Positions 47,814-60,194 of a stretch of 64,000 nt of DNA are shown piece after piece. How positions within the stretch are numbered: position 1 is the first letter of the stretch; every line of letters starts with the position of its first letter. The stretch is taken from contig SGPL01000110.1 in NCBI GenBank assembly GCA_004802705.1, positions 1 to 64,000 on the forward strand. The letters run 5' to 3'. The position numbers and the translations under genes were made by a program. The DNA comes from Bondarzewia mesenterica (Eukaryota; Basidiomycota; Agaricomycetes; Russulales; Bondarzewiaceae). Below the pieces are notes generated by a model, which saw nothing but the letters and a program-made list of their open reading frames with translations, was not told the DNA's origin and ran no database searches.

Positions 47814-49551
47814 AAAGCGCGCAGTGGGGTCAAATTCGCGGGGATGGGTTTATATGCAGGACGCAACGACGTTGGGCCTGTGAAAAGAAGAGAGAGACTG
47901 ACCACGAGGGACTCGAACTGGAAGAGGGGGATGGTGGTGGTGAAGGGGAGGGGACTCCTGACGGACCGGGAACTTGAGTGGGACATCGCGTGACGGGGAA
48001 GAATTGGGTGAGCGGTGGACTTGGATTGTGACGGGCATCGATGAGCGTGGTTTGGAATTCAGTCGAGACGGCTCTTTTCAACGCTGCGGAACAAGTGACT
48101 GCAAGTGACGTCACGCGAAGACGGAGGAGCACCTTCCTTTTGCAGTCATCTCTGGCAACCCGCGGTCTCGTCGAACTCACCATGTTGTGAGTATATCATC
48201 TGACTGTGGACACCCTAAGCTCCTGTCCAACTGTCGGGTCGAGGAAAGGGGGCGACGTGCGAGTGCTAGGACGCGAAAAAACCATGTGACTTTTGACTTG
48301 GAGAAAAATCCTCGCATCCTAGCACTCGCACATCGCCCCCTCTCCTCGACCCGACGGACAGGAGCCTGTGCACACCTTCGATGCTTACGCGCTCACGGCT
48401 TTCACCCTCTGCTCTTTGACTCCTCAATGTCGGCCTACTCTATACAACCAGGATGCCTCGTTGTCATCCAGGACCTCCCTCACTTTGGCGGTATACAGCT
48501 TGTCAGTCGGACGGATACGGTATGTCGTATCATCGTCATAGGTGGTTGCCTTGCTCGTGCCCAAAAAGACAGGAAGGGACTACTTGTGCCATCTACGCAA
48601 ACCTTTGCCTCTATCCAATGAAGATCATGCTCAACAGTGAGCGACTTCTACTCAAAGTTATCAGAAAGCCGGATATTCTCATTACGCCCTTATCAGCGAT
48701 GATTTTGAAGCATTTATCATCAGATTAACGACCTTCACCACGTTCTTTCCGCCTGTCGTTGAAGCCGATGGCTCCAAATGGTGTGTCATTGGGTTCCCCA
48801 GCGGTGAACTGGAGAACAGTTGTCTTCTCAATATGAATAGCGGCTAGGATCATTCTACAGCAAATTGTTTTTGGGCGTACTACACTTGCACAGTGAGTTG
48901 AGCGGCTTCAGAGAACTGAGCGGTCGGTGATATAGGTCGTTTCTTGTCGCGATGACGAAAGACAGAAGGAGATGGATTTCGCTGTAATGAACATCGGTCG
49001 AGTGAGCATCTGTTATACAGATAACTTCCAAGGTTGAGTCATATATCGGACTATTCTCATTGAATTAAATGAATTTACCACTGTAGCATGGAAAATCGCG
49101 TATGTTTTGTCGGGATGGGGAAACCCGTCTCTACTCGAACTCACGATTGCAACTGCAGTGTGCTGCGTCTTTCCCTTATTTCCTGCACATAGTTGACGAT
49201 GTTTGTCAAAGGCATCAGCCGGTGACGATTCCGACCTATCTACATTGCGACAGCCGTCGCATGCAAGTGATGGCCCAGGTTACACACCACTAATGGATAG
49301 CGCTATCAGGTGAACGATGCCAATCACATTTACTAGCTATGGCTAAAAGTACAACGAGTATCTTGAGGAAATGGTGAGTGCTGAGCATGAACGGCTAACT
49401 ATTGACTGCGACAATCACTTCGCTCCTGCATGAAACCAATCTCTGTCAGCATGTTCCGATGCTCACACGCTCAGGCCGTCCTGAGCACACGCGAGCGAGA
49501 GAGTGCGCGTCAGCCATGAATACCTTTCAAAGACGGAGAAAACGGCTGAAC
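47814..49551. other. Intergenic stretch with a long hairpin
   Basis: About 1.7 kb. Apart from the inverted repeat at 48219-48365, I see only unsupported short frames. A 145-codon plus frame at 48187-48621 runs through the hairpin and has no family resemblance. Confidence 0.45.
48219..48365 (-). repeat. Near-perfect long inverted repeat (hairpin), 54-bp arms
   Basis: Left arm 48219-48276 and right arm 48312-48365 are reverse complements with one 4-nt bulge and three single mismatches; the loop is 35 nt. In a minus-strand transcript all three mismatches become G-U pairs, so the RNA stem would be unbroken except for the bulge. This could be a precursor of small RNAs, a MITE-like element or a terminator. 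I give the minus strand because it folds better. Confidence 0.88.
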
Positions 49552-51141
49552 TCACGGAACGTCGAAGAGGAACTGGTGCTTGTAAAAGTCGCCGATGTAG
49601 GTCTTGAGTTTGACGAAGCAATACAGGCGCCGCGATATCCCCGTCGTCGTCCTCTCAAGGTGGAAATTGAGAGAGCCTACAGCGAGCCCGGGTTTATCGA
49701 TGTCCATGACGATATAGTTCTTCAAATTTCCAGTCTTTTGGCCCAAGCGGTACCAGCTCCGCGTCGCGATGCGAATGTAGGCGTCAACCAAGAAATCCAA
49801 CGTGGCAATGTCAATGGTTCCGACGAACTGTAAACAGCCGTGAGCACGTGAAAAGCATCATGGAACAGCAGATGGGAGTACGTGCGCTGAGAGCGTTGTA
49901 GAGCGTGACGTTGAACTTTAAGATTTTGCGGTCGAGACTGATCTTGACCACGCCGTCATCCGTGGTAGACTCATATTCCCAATCTGAAAAAGAGAACGCG
50001 CCTCGGATCAAAGGATCATGAGAGTGTAGTCTGACATAACGAACCCTCATTGACCTTCTCATCTCCGCTGTCCTGCGAAAATTCGCTCAGGTTGATATCT
50101 GCGGTGTAAGGGACGATCTGGTTTTCGATCCTGGTCTTGATCTCGTTTCTGATACCAGCGTACGTCCCTTCGTTAAGCTCGATCTTCTGGAATCCTGTCC
50201 ACGTGTTAAAATAATAATATTGACAATTCATCGCTCAGAATGCACATACCAGCCTTGAAATTGGAGATACATCCTTTGAAACCGAAAAGCACATCCGGGG
50301 GAGCAAAATCGTACGAGAAGAGGCCGAGGTCAAAGATGACATTCCCGGAGGGAGTAGGGCTTCAAAAGAAGAAGAAGAAAAGCAACGTCAGCAGCGTTCT
50401 CACCGTCGAAAATGTCCGGTGATGAGTCGTTTTAACGTACGAGCACACGCCGGCAATGAATTTCGCTGCGGAGAGTGGTACAGTGTTCACCGTGACTGCC
50501 TGGTACTTGGGCTTGACGCCATTCAAATTGAGCAGCCTCTTGGCGCGCACATTTCCAGAGAGTCTCAGAGCTGCGATCGTGTTTACCAGCAATCCGTACT
50601 GAACCGGAGTCAACTTTTCGTAGAGTTCGTTTTGAATGACCTCGAATGCCGGTCCGTCGATATTGAACTTATTGATGGGTGTCACTCTGAGGGATGCTCA
50701 ATTATCATTTCAGATTGTGAAAAGTCGGAAACTCACTCAAACGGCTTGTTGACCGTCCATCCACAGCTCTGAAGGGTGGTTCTGAATTTCGCATACCACA
50801 CAGCTTCATCTCGAGGGAGATCTAGTGCAACATCCGCCTGAAGTTGCGCGTAGAGGACACTGTCAATGACGTCGGCCTGTGAAAGTTTAGTTATACCCCA
50901 TTTAAATGTATGCCAAGCATATACTGGCCTTCTGTTGTCCAGCGAGTGTGTCCACAAACGAGACCAGGGCAGTGTCGACGACCCAGGCTCCCGCAGTAAA
51001 GTCCGGCGAAAGAGAAGTAGTGGCAGGCTTGGTGTCCTTACCGTCTTCAAGCTGAAGAATGGGTATTGCGTACGGCGGAGGCCCAGGGAGCTTGGGGTGG
51101 CCCTTGAGAGCGGCGATGCACTGGTCGAGGGTGAGAGACAT
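49552..51141 (-). CDS. Conserved-looking protein of unknown function
   Basis: I do not recognise a named domain. Starting at MSLTLDQCIAALKGHPKLPG, about eight exons join in frame to roughly 400 residues. Readable blocks are AWVVDTALVSFVDTLAGQQK, DVIDSVLYAQLQADVALDL, WYAKFRTTLQSCGWTV, FEVIQNELYEKLTPVQYG, GNVIFDLGLFSYDFAPPDVL, RIENQIVPYTADINLSEFS and LKFNVTLYNALS. There is no signal peptide or membrane segment, so it is probably cytosolic. The N-terminal half is helical and the C-terminal half looks like beta strands. The stop at 49552 overlaps a perfect donor (GTGAGT). Splicing there to a CAG near 49480 would change only the last two residues. A start at 51177 is also in frame. Confidence 0.65.
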
Positions 51142-53258
51142 GATGGCGATGAGATTAGAGGGAGCAGTGAGCGTCAAGTACTAGGTCGAGTTTGTAACCC
51201 CGGTGGTGCTGCCTCTAAATCATCGACCTTTTATATGTCAATGAGGAACGTAAAAATAAAACATATATATTCTTCCAAAAAATACCGGTTGAAAGAGTCC
51301 CGGTCATCCCTGCTGAGCACAGCAGGGAATTGGTAGTTAATGCTGTACATTGGTGTTCACGAGGCCTCATTTGAGACATCTGACTGTATCCTGCGACGTC
51401 GAGTAAGTCATTTGTTTGCGGTATAGAGTCGATGCGTTCCTGACGGAATTCAATCGGAACAGGCATTTCCATCGTCCTCGAATAGCAGTCTGAAATTCGT
51501 ACGCGCAGAATGATCGGAATGGACGGAAGGCTCTTTGATCAGCTGCGCAACATATATGACCACATGGTCGCAGAGATATGACGGTGGGCTATTGGCGTGA
51601 TGTCGTATATGCAGTGGGATCAGAGCACTAGCCGGAGGTCCGGACTCTCGTGGGATCGGAGGTGTCCTCCTCGGAATGAGATAGGTAAGTATGACCCACC
51701 GGTGTTGGTCGATATTTGACCTATCAAACAAGAGCAGATGAATAAATCAACGTGCCTGACTCGGAATTGCGTTCCTTGTGCTTTGGAAGCAAAAAGGACG
51801 GGTAAGAACAATCCTTGCAGGTACACTGGGATGTCATATTGTTTTGACATGAATGATTGCCCCTAATCCACGAGAGCAGCTTTGACAACAGAGTCCAGAC
51901 AGCATCGAGGACGGCTTGAAAACGTGAGCCTTAAGGCCCCCTATCCCAAGAGATTCATCCCAATGTTAGCTTGGGCTCCCATCGTGAATATCCTTCTGTT
52001 CACGTATAATCACAAATAAATCATGAAAGGTAAGCTCTACGTATCAATTAATCCATTCTAGGAGATCCATTCCTCACCGTTACCCCGGTCAATCCGGGGG
52101 GTTCTATGATCTCGAAGCCCCAGTGGGGATGGGCTAAGAAACATGAGTATATGGGCGATCGGGCCAGTATTTGGTTTTTATCTCTCTAACTCACGCAATT
52201 GGATCGTAGCTGAATAATCTCGCGGACTGTGCGGGAGAATTCTGCACTTGAGAATTCTGTGCTTTCTCTCTGGTGAGGGAACCAAACATTGATTGGAAAA
52301 ATACCCATTTGTCCTCATTCGTCTCTTCTTTTAGGATGCAGAAGATCCATATTTGACCTCTGGGCAGGCAGAAACGCACATCATGGTGACTTGATAACGA
52401 AACCTAATTCATCAGTCGAAGAGCAAGTGTTACGTACTTTGTCGTTTTCGACAACGCCATAGTTTGACTGGCCAACTCGAGCAAGGAAGAAGCAAGGAAT
52501 CGCCTCTGATCAAATCTGTCTGGACAACAAACAGGCAGCGTTGCGCGACAACCACTGAGAAGTCTCGGGAGATGTCAGCTCAAAATATACTCTCCGTCAA
52601 CGGTCATAGATAAAAATTGAGCCCAATTGGCAACGAAGAAAATCTGATATTATCTGTTCAATTGGTCCTGGAAGGCAGCATAGCGCTCCCCACGCATCAC
52701 ACTTCATACTGAGAGGTAAGGTGAATGATTCAACTATGGCTACCCTCATTTCTGGAAGAATGGCGACACCTTACCTGGTTCAGTCTTGCGAAACAATTTT
52801 TGCCCTGGACAATAGCGTTCGTGCTACACATTGACGTGAAGAAGCGGTCGAGAGTTTGTCAGAAGACTTACATCTATGTTTAAATGCGTACATATCCAGA
52901 AATCCTTTTTGCATAATCCGAGGCTCTTCGATGGCATCAGGTTCTCCGCGGCTAGCTCAGTGACGATCAACGAACAGTAGCAGTAATAGCAGAGAGGAGG
53001 TGTCTCGAACAGGCTTCTTCGCAGAACTGAGGCCAACGAATACGTCTGTTCCATGCCAAATGCCGCCATCTCACCTGTCTCGTCGATATCAAGCCAGTCT
53101 TCCTTACATAAGTGCGGCGGCGCCGGAGGGCGCCGGCCCGCCACTACTGTACTAACTTTTACTGTACATACTGTACCCGATTCTCCGACCGTCTGCACCA
53201 CTCTTAGCTTGCTCAGCGATCAGCAACGCTACTGTATTGTTATAGATTGTGCTGGAAT
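51142..53258. other. Intergenic stretch with possible unassigned exon
   Basis: About 2.1 kb. At 52191-52379 (minus) a 62-codon frame (LPRGQIWIFCILKEETNEDK) ends at a GTGAGT donor. Near 52070-52130 (minus) another stretch (PHWGFEIIEPPGLTG) looks coding. They could be exons of one small unrecognised gene, but I cannot join them. The rest shows nothing. Confidence 0.35.
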
Positions 53259-56200
53259 GGACTTTGATCGACGCTTCACGAAGTCAGAATTCCGTCGTCA
53301 TCTCGAGGCCCTCGACATTGATCTGTCTGACGAGGACTTCGAGGATCTACTGAGCAGGACAACACCGGACTCTAGGGATGGCCATTCATTCGGCTTCCGT
53401 CCAATCGAGTTTGCGATCGGGACTTCAACTTCTTCAGCCTTTTTCGTTGGGTACAAGACTTCGTTGTTTGGAGAGCGAATCAATCCTGGTAACAAAAAGG
53501 TCTTACGTTCTTCTTTTTGGTTGAAGTTTGGCAGGAAAGAAAGAGTGAGTGCAATCTACTGGAATTGAACTTCATTTGTTTCAAGAGCATAACGAGTCAT
53601 CACAACAGTGTATGTTCTTTCGTCTGTGCTGCCGGCCTCCTGATGAGGCACGGATGCCTCTGGGACTGAATCCTTATGAAGGAATCATCCCTTATCGTGA
53701 TATCATTCCGAGCAAGATCCAATTGCGTGCGCAAAAAGTGGGAGAGAAGATGAGGGCTTTTTTAATTTTCACCATCCGCCGTCCGCCTTTGCTTGATGTT
53801 CGTCTGTCCGATCTGATTTATGGCAAGATTCCACTTCACGAACGTCCAGCTACGGAAGCCGATTATTCACCCAGCCTGGAAGCGACCGCCGGACCATTGC
53901 GATTATTCGACGATGCTGACATTATAAAGGCAGGATTTTCCCCCGTTAAATAAACAGGTTCAACTCCTGATTCGTTGCATAACCAGCCTGGTCTCTGGCT
54001 TACATACCGTTTCACATTCCTCGTGACTCGACGCCAGTACAAGCTTCTATGGATGTGCATGGTTCGAATGCGGAAGCTGGGTCTCAAACCAGACTTTGGT
54101 TATCCTAACGGGCCCTTGTTACCTGAAGATAATTTCATGCCATCACAGAAAATAATTGAAATGCTATCTTCACAGCTGCAATCTTTCGGCAATCGATACC
54201 TTGTGGACGCTCTTCTATCGGACAATACAGTCTGCTTACCCGAACTGCCGGTACTATTAGATGCTCTTTCTTCACAGACAAAAGAGCAGAAGCGGAAAGT
54301 TCTGGAGAATCTCTACATCGCTAGAAGGCGAAACTCTATCGATAAAGACATAGCCGGTGAGTTGTCTGTGGCTTTGAGCTTGTGTAAGTTACTGAGCAGA
54401 GAAACCACACCAGCTATCAAGCAGATTCGCGATCGCCGGCAGAGACTTCCTCATTATTGCGTGATGGTTCATCGCTGCCTAGTTACTCCTCTCCGAGTGA
54501 AGCCCTTGCCACCCCAAATCGAGGTATCCAATGCCTTGCTGCGCTATTTCAACGAATACCTCGATCGCTTCCTCCGAGTCCAATTTGTCGGAGAGGAGTC
54601 TCCCTTAGACATATCTTGGGACTCAATCAGGATCGACGATGCACTAGAAGGTCAGCAGGGGGTACTTGCTCGAATCCGTAGGGTATTAGATTATTCCCTC
54701 GAGATCGCAGGAAGACGATACACTTTTCTCTCGTTTGGAGAGAGTCAGATCAAGTCAGTAGTCTTATCTTTCAATGCCGACAGAATTTAGAACCGACTCA
54801 CTTGCGTTTATAGAGAGTATGGATGCTGGATGATTGCCGAATCACCCCCTCATTTCACGAGAAACAAAGTTCTGGAATGGATGGGACACCTGGAGAACGA
54901 GAAGATTGTAGCAAAGCATGCTGCACGTCAAGGTCTTGTACGTATCCAGAATCGGACGTTTTCTTGCCGAATGGTAAATTCTCACTGTTATTTGTGATGA
55001 CGTAGGCCTTCAGCACCACGCGTTCCCTACATATGAGTGTCATCCCGCGGCGAGAAGAAGATATCTTTGGCCCGAGTAATGGGGGAAAGAAATAGTGTGT
55101 TTTCTGCCCGATTTCCTCACGTAAAGTCGCCGAACGACTGCTTCTTTCAAGCAACTTCACTGATGGCAATGGGCACTGTAATGAACTGTTTGCGCGGAAA
55201 TGCGCGAACGTGCTGGGTAAAACGTGGGGTTCCAGTAACTCCCCATCTGCCGTACAGATCCGCATGGGCGGCGCCAAGGGCGTTCTTAGCGTCCTACCAG
55301 GTTTACAAGACGACACGATCGTGCTGAGGGATGCGATGATAAAGTTCGACTCCGATAATCTGCAGTTTGGTGTCCAGAATAACTCCTTTAACGTCGCCAA
55401 GGTCGCGACATACTCGTTCGTCACATTGAACAGACAGGCAATACTCCTTTTGGAGTCTCTCGGGATCCCTACAAATACCCTCGTGGAGATATTCGCGCAG
55501 GCGAAAGCTAACATCGAGAAAATGGGCACTAATATTGACGGGACCCTGTTCTGGTGGCCTTTTATGACAGTGCGTACTCACTACCACGATGATATGATGC
55601 ATAACAGTGTTGCTTATCCGCCTCTTACGCAGTTACCCATCCGAGATGCCCTGAAGAAAGGGTTTATAGACGACCCCTTAACCCAGAACGCCATTCGATT
55701 GATCAAATATCGCCTCCTGAGCGATCTGAAGTGGAAAGCGCGAGTGGAGATTCCAGAGGGTGCATATCTCATGGGTGAATCAATANTTATCTANTCATTG
55801 CTGACAGAACTGAAGCACAAANCTGATCCNTGCACAGGTGTTCCGGACGTGACAGGAACTTTGCGAGAAGGTCAAATATTTTGTCAAATCATAGATGACC
55901 ACCGAAATCGACGGGAGATTATTACCAAAGATTGCATGATATACCGGAATCCCTGCTGTGAGTTTCCTGAGTCCGTAATGAATTATTTGCGNCCCTAATA
56001 CGTTTTGTAGTGCATCCAGGTTGGGCTATACTTTTTACTCATTCAGGAAAATTTCTCAAAATTTTNTAGGCGACGTGCGACGCGTGCAGGCGGTCGACGT
56101 CCCGGAACTTCATTATCTGTGGAACGTAGTTGTCTTCCCAATTCAAGGCCAACGGCCTCTGCAAAACATGTGAGATAATGAATAACATCTATGATATACT

Positions 56201-57631
56201 TTGATCNGAGAACTTTTAATTCGCTTCCAGGCTAGCAGGCGGAGATTTGTAAGTAGAGAAATTCGAGCCTCTCCGGCGTACTGATGCTCAATTTCAGGGA
56301 CGGAGATTTCTACTCGNTCATCTGGGATCCACGACTGCTGATCCAAAGAAACGACGATCCCGCTGATTATGACCCTCCTATATCTCCCAAGGTCGNCTCA
56401 GTGACAGANGATGATACCAAAAAGGTCCGTCGNAGTCGTCTCNTGTATGTNAGGAACGATGNTTAATCAAATATGGCTCCGGTAGTTCTACGTGGATTTC
56501 TTGATGAACGACTTGCTTGGNGTCATCGACAACGCACACATGGCATATGCAGACTCTGAACAGGATGGTCCCNAATCTGCTATTTGTCANCATCTCACGG
56601 AGNTGCATAACACTGCNATCGATTTCTTCAAAACTGGAGTTTCTGTCCCACGCAGTGAGCTAAAGTCACCAAATAAATGGCCAGACTTTATGGGGAAAGT
56701 AAGCATCTTGTTTTCCTCTNCATGANAATGGGACCTNAGTAAATTCTAGACAGGAAATGATGACAATGTCTCATACGAGAGCCAGCGAGCTCTCGGTCAA
56801 ATGTTCCGGCTTGTTGACGAAGAGTCTTATGAGGCNGTGGAACCGCGAAGCAACTATAGTCCCTTTTCGAGCATCCAGGTGTCGCCTGCATACCTCTCAA
56901 AAGCCTCTAATATGAAGGCAGATTACGATCGCGATCTGCACAAGCTGATGAAAGGGTGTGTTATCTAATTCAACTGGCAGTTTACAATGNCATTCACGAT
57001 CACGGCAGGTACGAGCTCACTAGCGAAGCTGAATGCGTGACGGGGCTAACCATCAAGCCTCGCAAACATCGAAAGGAAAGGAGCTATANGCGAGAGGTAT
57101 ACCGATCCTCGTTGGATATNNACTTATATNTNGATNCACCTTGCATTTTTTTNAGACAGCNCTTCAAGATGCCTACGGGGTGATCAAAGANTCNTNTGTN
57201 CNAGAAGCGCAAGAGTTCATTCGTACNCANCATCANGCNGAGGAGATNANTGTCAACCTGGACGACGANACNGCATGGTCCATAGCTTGCTACAAAATAA
57301 CATTTCCNGGNAGTGCCCCAGNCCNTTGCGACGAGTCATCAGATCTCGAGGGTCAGGNNGNTGAAGAGGAGCTCGGTGGAGACACGACACTAGTCGAAAC
57401 NGATGAACATAGAGATCCGGTCTTCTTTAGTTTTCCTTGGTTGTTTCACGAGTCTCTGTTGAAATTCGGGATCCGGGGCTGAAACAGTGCCTTTNNNTAC
57501 TCACAGAACNGNATGTACACAGAAATNGTAATATGCGAGCAATGAAAAAGCATGGGAAATANTCATCTACACAGGAGAATAGTAAGATGCCGTCGACGTA
57601 TGATTGGTGGANCCATTCGGCAGGCAAGTAG
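53259..57631 (+). CDS. RNA-dependent RNA polymerase of the RNA-silencing type (QDE-1/RdRP family)
   Basis: A cellular RdRP that turns single-stranded into double-stranded RNA for small-RNA silencing. The model starts at MDFDRRFTKSEFRRHLEALD; an in-frame ATG at 53053 is also possible. Internal exons read RPHYCVMVHRCLVTP-like, YNFTDGNG, PSAVQIRMGGAKGVLSVLPG, GVPDVTGTLREGQIFCQI and CMIYRNPCLHPGDVRRVQAV. The catalytic motif LAGGDLDGDFYS is split by a 48-nt intron (56249-56296) between DL and DGD. Stops seen in single frames, for example near 55107, fall inside GT..AG introns. Past 55.8 kb many N bases and one shift near 57440 (FSFPW to VVSRVSVEIRD) blur the C-terminus, so the end point is approximate. 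It is likely an intact gene with poor sequence quality at its 3' end. Confidence 0.88.
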
Positions 57632-58536
57632 TTTAGATGAGAGGAAAGCATACTTTGTCGANCTTCTACGATTTTGAAAACGCCCTCTTTGTCACCCCAA
57701 ANGCATCACTGCCCGTTACGAACGATGTTTGTGAATCGTCGACAACGGATTCCATTGCCTGCGCGTGATTGTGGAGAGTGTTCAGAGCGTCGGATGTGGC
57801 CGACAGGGCGGAGATAAAGACAGCGAAGGAAGAATGGTCGATAGGCGTGCATGTGTGTGTGGTGTTTCAGTCAAAAATTTAAGACTAAGAGGAAAAAACC
57901 GTCAGGTTTAATGGTAGATGCCAACTGCCAATGTACACACCGCTACTTGAGCTTCGAATTTTTAGAAAGCTTGTCNGCCACTTCTACAAAGAAATCATGT
58001 ACTTCAGNTACGTTGGCGATTGAGTGCGACGGATCGCCTACCTAGTTCTGAGGCTGACTAGTCACTCATGTCAGCTTTCGTGCCACGGAGCCTTCTCTCC
58101 TGACATGATAAACTCTGGTGAATGGGTATGATTAGCAGAGAGCAGCAAGTCAGAGTTTCACTGCGATGATATCGCACTTGTTAAGGTACAACATCGAATC
58201 CATGTGCGAAAGCATGTCGCCTTCCATAGCAGGCTGCGCTCCTAATTTTCTATACATCGTCCGTCATCCGTTCATCCGCTTGAGGGAGAGAGGTCGGAAG
58301 GCGGCTAGGAGGAGGAACGGGGGGAATTACTAAGAAAGGACGGGCGNGAAAACGTAGAAGAGGTTTGATTTTAAAGTCTTCAATGAGCACCTGGTCGAAC
58401 GCGGAGATGGCGCGAGGAAGATGATCGTGCCTGCTACGCCCGCTTCGATGAATGGATTTGGGAGGTGTGAGGTGAAGACGGGGGAACGGAGGCTCACCAT
58501 CATGCATCAAAGAACGAGACCCACGTCACCACTGCG
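55787..58536. other. Stretch with many isolated ambiguous bases
   Basis: Dozens of single N calls lie here, against one elsewhere (25497). They cluster in the 3' half of the RdRP gene and just beyond. Reading frames in this part should be trusted less. Confidence 0.95.
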
Positions 58537-60194
58537 NGAGATCTAATCCGTGACTCTTTCAACACGTTCAACATTCAAACACGGAGGACCACTCACGTCA
58601 CTATCACAAAATTCGTGGATCATGCGATCGTCTTGAGTCATGCCCGCTGCATGTCATCTGCCCAAACGTGTTGCAGAAACTAAGTGGAGAGAGGGCGCGT
58701 CGCGTGTCATGCAGGCCCGGCGGTTTGAGCGAACGAGATTGGCCGTCTGCGGGCATCATGTGTATTGTCCTAGCTCGTCACCCGCTCGAGATTGTTCAAG
58801 GAGCATTAATTTTTTTTTTTTACAAGACAAAAGCAAAGCAAAGCATCAGCGCACTCCAGACTCTCACCACCGAAAGACAGAAAGGATCATGTACTCATGT
58901 ACTACTTAAGACGGAAGGGGAAGCAACTGCAAAGGACGGACGTAAGTTACAATTTCGGAAGTTGGCGGACTTTTTTTCGAATTTTCTGCATTTCCGCGGG
59001 CATTACGATCGGACGTGAGGACAAATTTGTGGCCAATTCTGTACGCATTAGAATTGATGAAAGAAACTCTCGTACTTACCTTAGGACACGCCAGGGTCCT
59101 GGTGCAGCCCCTGCTCTCCTCCCTCACTGGCACGCACTGCGGCACCCAAAGGGTCATCGTTTCCCTCCGAAACAACGCTTGCTGTGGATTATTCCCCTCC
59201 ACCTCCCTCAGAACCAGCAGCAAGCGAGGAAGGTGAGTGAGCCCGGTTCAAAAATGGAGGGTGAACGGGGGAGGAGGCTAAATGGGATGGACATTGTCAT
59301 TGGACAAGGAGAGAGACGAAGAGAGCGAAGACCTGCGAAGACGGAGTGATTCAATGCAGTCCGCGTCTTCCCTAGTCTCCTTCACAGACCTTACATAGAA
59401 GACAATCGTTCTGTGTATGAGCGTCTTTGCGGCACTCCCCCGCCGATGACTGTGCGTATCCTTCCAGTGACTCCTAGTCTCCTAGGATCTCCGTGGACTT
59501 GTACATGTATCTTCCAATGCATGCAAGTATTGTCCATCGAACTAGTCGCTCCCACGTTCTTCGCCCAGTTGTCACATTCTCGGATTTATATAGCCAGTCC
59601 TTGTCAAGTTCCCAAGGTAACTGATTTCGTCATCGCGCACAACTTCATCTCTGCCTCCAATGGTGGAACAACTTCAAGTTGTTTGCATTCATCCCCGTAG
59701 TGCTTTCGACAATTGTTCTCTCCTATTCGCTTATTAGACCATTACAGACATCTTACGGACGATTGTCTCAACTCCTCAACTTTATCGGCGGTAAATATCG
59801 ATTCATCTGAGACGCTAAATTCCCTCGAGAGGAGATTGCGTTACGCAACGCTCTTTTGATTTCCTTGAACGAGGTGTTTTTGGGAGTGGAGTTTCTAGCC
59901 TTCCGTCAACCGTTTCTGATGCCCCAAACTTGGAGGACTTGAAAAAAATACTGTTGGTAAATAACATCGGCAGTTCTACACAGTGCCCTAGCAGGCCCTA
60001 GGACCACTCACTACCATCATATTTCACGTACTCATCCTCATAACTCCTTTCGTCATTACGGAACTTGCAGGCAGAACCTTGCCATCATGTGATCGGTACG
60101 CAACCATATATTATAGATCTCCATCATAGTGGAGCCTCTTCTGCAGCGATCTCTGAAACCTCTCAATACTAGCCCTCCTCGCTATACCAGCGCA
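57632..60194. other. Long intergenic stretch upstream of the gasdermin-like gene
   Basis: About 2.6 kb. A T-rich run lies near 58808-58820. Plus-strand frames of 60-150 codons at 58640-59700 have no recognisable domain and poor splice structure. Nothing is supported except the promoter at its right end. Confidence 0.45.
60106..60114 (+). promoter_or_regulatory. Possible TATA element of the gasdermin-like gene
   Basis: TATATTATA about 80 nt before the ATG at 60195. Weak match; position is reasonable. Confidence 0.3.

Noticed and set aside
47830..48183. 118-codon minus-strand frame upstream of alpha-galactosidase copy 2
   Set aside because: Composition is Ser/Pro low complexity from CT-rich leader sequence; it overlaps the likely promoter and has no known relatives.
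48187..48621. 145-codon frame crossing the hairpin
   Set aside because: The frame is forced by the inverted repeat itself, and the peptide has no relatives.
55096..55120. In-frame TAG in the RdRP gene after GGKK, suggesting a pseudogene
   Set aside because: A GTGTGT donor follows directly and splicing to the AG before CAACTTCACTGATGG restores YNFTDGNG, the conserved motif. The stop is at the exon-intron border.
58640..59700. Series of overlapping plus-strand frames as a gene between RdRP and the gasdermin-like gene
   Set aside because: No domain recognisable, frames change without usable splice sites, composition is not protein-like.
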